Under the pieces are notes generated by a model. The model ran no database searches. It saw only the letters and a program-made list of their open reading frames with translations, and was not told the DNA's origin. 10,178 nt of DNA from an uncultured Bacteroidota bacterium (GTDB lineage: Bacteria > Bacteroidota > Bacteroidia > Bacteroidales > 4484-276). Of the stretch, positions 6,919 to 10,178 are shown piece by piece (positions within the stretch are counted from its first letter, which is position 1; each line of letters starts with the position of its first letter). A program made the position numbers and the translations under genes. The stretch is taken from assembly GCA_903930725.1 (NCBI GenBank), contig CAIYZW010000736.1, positions 1 to 10,178 of the forward strand. The letters are read 5' to 3'.

Positions 6919-7854
6919 TTGACAAATCAATCATACAAATCTGATCTTCTCTTGCTGCTTACGGCAGCTATCTGGGGTTTTGCTTTTGTGGCGCAGCGTG
7001 CAGGGATGGAATTTGTGGGGCCGTTCACCTTCAACGGAATCCGTTTTGCGTTAGGCACCATTTCACTTTTGCCATTGCTGCTTTTGAAAGGAAATCATCG
7101 GAAAAGCCCGGATGATACAAAAAACAGCTGGAACAAAGATTTGCTCATCAGTGGACTTTTATTGGGTTTTGTGCTTTTTGTGGCAGCCACACTCCAACAG
7201 ATTGGCATGGTTTATACTTCAGCTGGAAAAGCAGGTTTCATCACAGGATTGTACGTGATCCTGGTTCCTGCGATCGGTATTTTTATGAAGAAAAGAACTT
7301 CCATAAATATTTGGATTGGAGCTTTAATTGCGGTTTTTGGTTTGTATTATCTCAGCGTCAAAGAAAATTTTGGTATCGGAAATGGTGATTTGCTGGTTTT
7401 ATTCTCGGCTTTGTTTTTTGCTTTCCACATTTTGCTTATCAGCAATTTCTCCCCACGAATGAGCGCCATCAGGCTTTCGATAGTTCAATTTGCAGTTTGC
7501 TCCCTGTTGAGCCTGCTTACAGCCTTCTTTACAGAAGCCATTATTCTGGAAGATATTTTAAAGGCAGCCATTCCCATAATTTATGGCGGCGTTTTTTCGG
7601 TGGGGGTGGCTTACACGCTTCAGATTGTTGGGCAAAAGCACGCCCACGCTTCGGCAGCTTCCATTATTTTGAGCCTCGAATCGGTGTTTGCAGTTTTGGG
7701 TGGGTGGCTTATTTTGAGTGAACAACTCTCAGTGCGGGGAATGGCCGGCTGCATGCTGATGCTTTCGGGAATGGTGCTTTCGCAGGTAAATCCAGGGATT
7801 TTCCAGGGTTTGTTTTCCAAAAAGAATAAAACCTTTAACAAACATGAAATTTGA
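6919..7854 (+). CDS. EamA/DMT-superfamily transporter
   Basis: A 311-aa inner-membrane protein of the drug/metabolite transporter superfamily, which moves small metabolites; the substrate cannot be predicted. Ten hydrophobic segments can be drawn, at about 9-29, 37-57, 74-94, 100-123, 129-147, 156-175, 185-207, 213-236, 245-267 and 273-290, in two five-helix repeats. Each EamA repeat is recognisable: AAIWGFAFVAQRAG (16-29) opens the first, and LESVFAVLGGWLILSE (253-268) is the typical end of the second. The start is a TTG at 6919: there is no in-frame ATG between the upstream stop at 6889-6891 and Met30, which lies at the end of helix 1. It begins 62 bp after the RtcB gene on the same strand, so co-transcription is possible but no functional link is evident. 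Confidence 0.9.
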   Translation: MTNQSYKSDLLLLLTAAIWGFAFVAQRAGMEFVGPFTFNGIRFALGTISLLPLLLLKGNHRKSPDDTKNSWNKDLLISGLLLGFVLFVAATLQQIGMVYTSAGKAGFITGLYVILVPAIGIFMKKRTSINIWIGALIAVFGLYYLSVKENFGIGNGDLLVLFSALFFAFHILLISNFSPRMSAIRLSIVQFAVCSLLSLLTAFFTEAIILEDILKAAIPIIYGGVFSVGVAYTLQIVGQKHAHASAASIILSLESVFAVLGGWLILSEQLSVRGMAGCMLMLSGMVLSQVNPGIFQGLFSKKNKTFNKHEI

Positions 7855-7931
7855 AACATTAAAACCCTAATTTCACAGCCTGAAATTTGTTTTGATAGGA
7901 TCACTGGTTTTCGTACTCTAAAAACATAAAT

Positions 7932-9038
7932 ATGCAGGGCAAAGAAAGAATTTTATCCATTGATGTTTTTCGTGGCCTCACGATGGCTGCGATGATTTTG
8001 GTAAATAACCCCGGAAGCTGGGATCATATTTACGGTCCGCTCGAACATGCTCCCTGGAACGGTTGCACGCCGACTGATTTGATCTTCCCGTTTTTCCTTT
8101 TCATCGTTGGCATGGCGATACCTTTTGCTCTTGGAAACCGCAAAGAACAGGGACAAAAAACGAAAGCGATTTTTGTAAAAATCCTTCGTCGTTCGGCACT
8201 GATATTTGTCCTCGGTCTCATTTTTTACCTTTTTCCAAAATTTGATTTTGCCAACATGCGGATTCCGGGTGTTTTACAGCGCATTGCGGTTGTTTACTTT
8301 TTTACATCCATCATTTTTATGGAATCTGGCTGGAAAGCCCAGCGAAATATTGCCGTCATCATTCTGCTGGGATATTGGGCTTTGATGACCTTAATTCCAG
8401 TTCCCGGCCATGGCCCTGCAAATCTCGAACTCGACACAAACCTTGCTGCATGGTTCGATTTCAGTCTGATGAAAGGACACATGTGGACCGAAAAATCTGA
8501 TCCTGAAGGATTACTTTCGACACTTCCTGCTATTGCTACCGGAATTCTTGGGATGCTGGCCGGACAATGGGTTAGGCGCCGTGGCGACCAGAATGAAAAA
8601 GTTATCGGTTTGCTGGTAAGTGGAGCGTTGCTTACCTGTCTTGGCCTTTTTTGGGATTTGGCTTTCCCAATCAACAAAAATCTTTGGACAAGCTCTTATG
8701 TTGTTTATACCGGCGGTCTTGCGCTCACGGTTTTTGGAATCACTTACTGGCTGGTGGATGTACAAAAAAGCAGGAAATGGATTACCCCATTTGCCGCCTA
8801 TGGCGCCAACTGCCTGGCCGTTTACCTTGCCAGCGGCTTTTTTTCATCGGCTTTATGGGCAATTCCGGTAAATTCATCAGGCGGACAAATGCCACTTTAC
8901 ACCTGGATTTATGAAAATATCTTTGCAACCTGGCTTTCTCCGATAAACGCCTCAGCAGCTTTTGCAATTACGTTGATTTTATTATGGCTTATTCCGCTGA
9001 TGGCGCTTTACAAACGAAAGATTTTTATAAAGATTTAG
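7932..9038 (+). CDS. DUF5009/HGSNAT-type transmembrane acetyltransferase
   Basis: A 368-aa polytopic membrane protein related to heparan-alpha-glucosaminide N-acetyltransferase and the bacterial COG4299/NagX group. These proteins are thought to carry acetyl groups from cytoplasmic acetyl-CoA across the membrane to amino sugars; the activity has been shown for the lysosomal human enzyme and is inferred for bacterial homologues. Seen: the N-terminal signature SIDVFRGLTMAAMILVNNPG (9-28) and HAPWNGCTPTDLIFPFFLF (39-57), in which His39 aligns with the proposed active-site histidine of human HGSNAT. Several further membrane helices follow, among them SALIFVLGLIFYLFP, NIAVIILLGYWALMTLIPV, LLVSGALLTCLGLFW and AAFAITLILLWLIPLMAL. 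It begins at an ATG 77 bp after the transporter stop. No glycoside hydrolase or SusCD genes lie nearby, so the acceptor sugar is unknown; cell-wall or imported amino sugars are possible. Confidence 0.88.
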   Translation: MQGKERILSIDVFRGLTMAAMILVNNPGSWDHIYGPLEHAPWNGCTPTDLIFPFFLFIVGMAIPFALGNRKEQGQKTKAIFVKILRRSALIFVLGLIFYLFPKFDFANMRIPGVLQRIAVVYFFTSIIFMESGWKAQRNIAVIILLGYWALMTLIPVPGHGPANLELDTNLAAWFDFSLMKGHMWTEKSDPEGLLSTLPAIATGILGMLAGQWVRRRGDQNEKVIGLLVSGALLTCLGLFWDLAFPINKNLWTSSYVVYTGGLALTVFGITYWLVDVQKSRKWITPFAAYGANCLAVYLASGFFSSALWAIPVNSSGGQMPLYTWIYENIFATWLSPINASAAFAITLILLWLIPLMALYKRKIFIKI

Positions 9039-9069
9039 GTTGAAAAAGTTTTCGAATTTACCTATACCT

Positions 9070-10178
9070 TTAATCTGCTGTCAAATCTTTACAGAAATCA
9101 GGAATATATTTGTGTTCAATACCTTTAAAAGTGTTAGGGGCAGTCATTTTGTCCATCGAAACGACATACTTTTTATAGTTGTCAGGGATAGCAAGCAAAT
9201 TACCAAACTCCCGCTCAATCACATTTTCACCGGTAAGTAGGTAACAAACCTGGATGTAAATTGTTTCTTCATTGCGTTCGGCAATAAAATCAATTTCCTT
9301 TGTTCCATGTTTGCCAACAAATACTTTGTGTCCGGCAATTATCAAATGATTATAGACCACATTTTCAAGGATTTTGGCAATATCATCTGGTCGGTATCCT
9401 CCAATTGCATTTCGTAGGCCAATATCTTCGAAATAATACTTTTCGCCTACTTCAAATACTTTTTTACCCGGAATATCCTTCCGCAATACCTTATTCGTAA
9501 AAAATGCATTACACAAATACCCTAAATAATCGAGTACCAGGTTTGGACTTAATGCAAACTTTTGAGATTTCAGATAATCGCTTATTTTCTTTGCTGAAAC
9601 TAAAGAACCGGTACTATCAGCAAGAAACCGTACAAGGTTCTCAAGAAAATAGACATTTCTGATGTGGTATCGTGCCACAACATCTTTTAAAAGAACCGTT
9701 GAGAGAATTCCTTGAAGATAATCATTGATTGGTTCGTTTTCCTGGTTGATATGAAGCAAACCTGGCATGCCGCCCTGCCTCAAAAATCTGCTAAATGAAA
9801 CTGAATTATGCTCAAGTTGATAGAAATCAAGAAATTCGCTATATGCCAGAGGATGAACCCTGATTTCGATATATCGCCCACTTAGCATGGTTGCCAACTC
9901 GCCGGATAAAAGGTCAGCATTGCTTCCCGAAATGTAAATGTCAGCAAGTTCTTTTGACAAAATATTTCTGATACATTTTTGAAAATCAGTAATTTCCTGG
10001 ATTTCATCCACAAAGAAATAGTTGTTTGAATCTGTTTGAAATTTTTCATCAAAATAAAACTGCAAATCATGATAATCCCGGATATGGTCAAACTCGTAAT
10101 ACTCCTTGTTAATGAAAATGATATTTGCCTTCGGATCAGTGGCGGTAATCATTTCGACGATATTCAGTAAAAGGTAGC
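9070..10178 (-). CDS. AAA_14/DUF4143 ATPase, 5' end cut by the window edge
   Basis: Partial gene. The first ATG in the window is at 10152, but the frame stays open to the edge and reads YLLLNIVE in front of it. This fits the residues that follow a Walker A loop (GxxxxGKS-x-LL), so the true start and the nucleotide-binding loop lie beyond 10178. Seen, numbering from Met at 10152: Walker B YFFVDEIQEI (45-54, Asp49/Glu50), a sensor-like YISGSNADLLSGE (73-85), GRY (92-94), then HPLAYSEF (100-107), which is typical of this family, and a C-terminal DUF4143 region with GTKEIDFIAERNEETIYIQV that resembles a degenerate restriction-endonuclease-like core. These proteins are numerous in Bacteroidota, often strain-variable, and have no settled function. 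It is convergent with the acetyltransferase gene (31 bp between stops). Confidence 0.88.
   Translation of the reverse strand, partial: YLLLNIVEMITATDPKANIIFINKEYYEFDHIRDYHDLQFYFDEKFQTDSNNYFFVDEIQEITDFQKCIRNILSKELADIYISGSNADLLSGELATMLSGRYIEIRVHPLAYSEFLDFYQLEHNSVSFSRFLRQGGMPGLLHINQENEPINDYLQGILSTVLLKDVVARYHIRNVYFLENLVRFLADSTGSLVSAKKISDYLKSQKFALSPNLVLDYLGYLCNAFFTNKVLRKDIPGKKVFEVGEKYYFEDIGLRNAIGGYRPDDIAKILENVVYNHLIIAGHKVFVGKHGTKEIDFIAERNEETIYIQVCYLLTGENVIEREFGNLLAIPDNYKKYVVSMDKMTAPNTFKGIEHKYIPDFCKDLTAD

Noticed and set aside
9042..9053. GAAAAAGTTTTC between the convergent acetyltransferase and DUF4143 genes
   Set aside because: A 5-bp AT-rich palindrome with a two-base centre cannot form a useful hairpin.
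9040..9240. 66-codon plus-strand ORF after the acetyltransferase gene
   Set aside because: It lies almost entirely antisense to the conserved end of the DUF4143 gene, with no recognisable domain; it is a shadow.

Overview
The window looks like chromosomal DNA from a member of the Bacteroidota. The evidence is the moderately AT-rich sequence with weak or absent Shine-Dalgarno motifs, a TAnnTTTG-type -7 promoter box in front of the tRNA gene, and gene families that are common or restricted in that phylum (a DUF5723-like outer-membrane protein, a DUF3820 protein, a DUF5009/HGSNAT-type membrane acyltransferase and an AAA_14/DUF4143 ATPase). No genus can be named from the sequence alone.

Layout, left to right. 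(1) A plus-strand pair: the ribosome-rescue factor ArfB and a 70-residue DUF3820 protein that overlap by one base (9-652). (2) Convergent to them, a minus-strand lipid pair: a long-chain acyl-CoA synthetase (3051-1246) followed 20 bp later by a PaaI-type hotdog thioesterase (1225-752). The two have opposing chemistry, making and cleaving acyl-CoA. (3) A roughly 500-bp AT-rich divergent spacer (3052-3548) with one doubtful 80-codon minus-strand ORF and a small dyad. (4) A secreted, probably outer-membrane protein of DUF5723 type (3549-5036). (5) tRNA-His(GTG) with a -7 promoter box upstream and a strong intrinsic terminator downstream. (6) Three plus-strand genes with short gaps: an RtcB-family RNA ligase paralogue (5447-6856), a ten-helix EamA/DMT transporter that uses a TTG start (6919-7854) and a DUF5009/HGSNAT-type transmembrane acetyltransferase (7932-9038). 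(7) Convergent at the right edge, an AAA_14/DUF4143 ATPase whose 5' end, including the Walker A loop, lies outside the window (10178-9070).

The region reads mostly as ordinary housekeeping and membrane genes. I see no CRISPR array, insertion sequence, prophage or toxin-antitoxin cassette, and no convincing new multi-gene system. The points most worth a second look are the divergent RtcB paralogue with an extra N-terminal domain and altered conserved positions, the acyl-CoA synthetase/thioesterase pair with a QGG-type thioesterase, and the small basic ORF in the divergent spacer.
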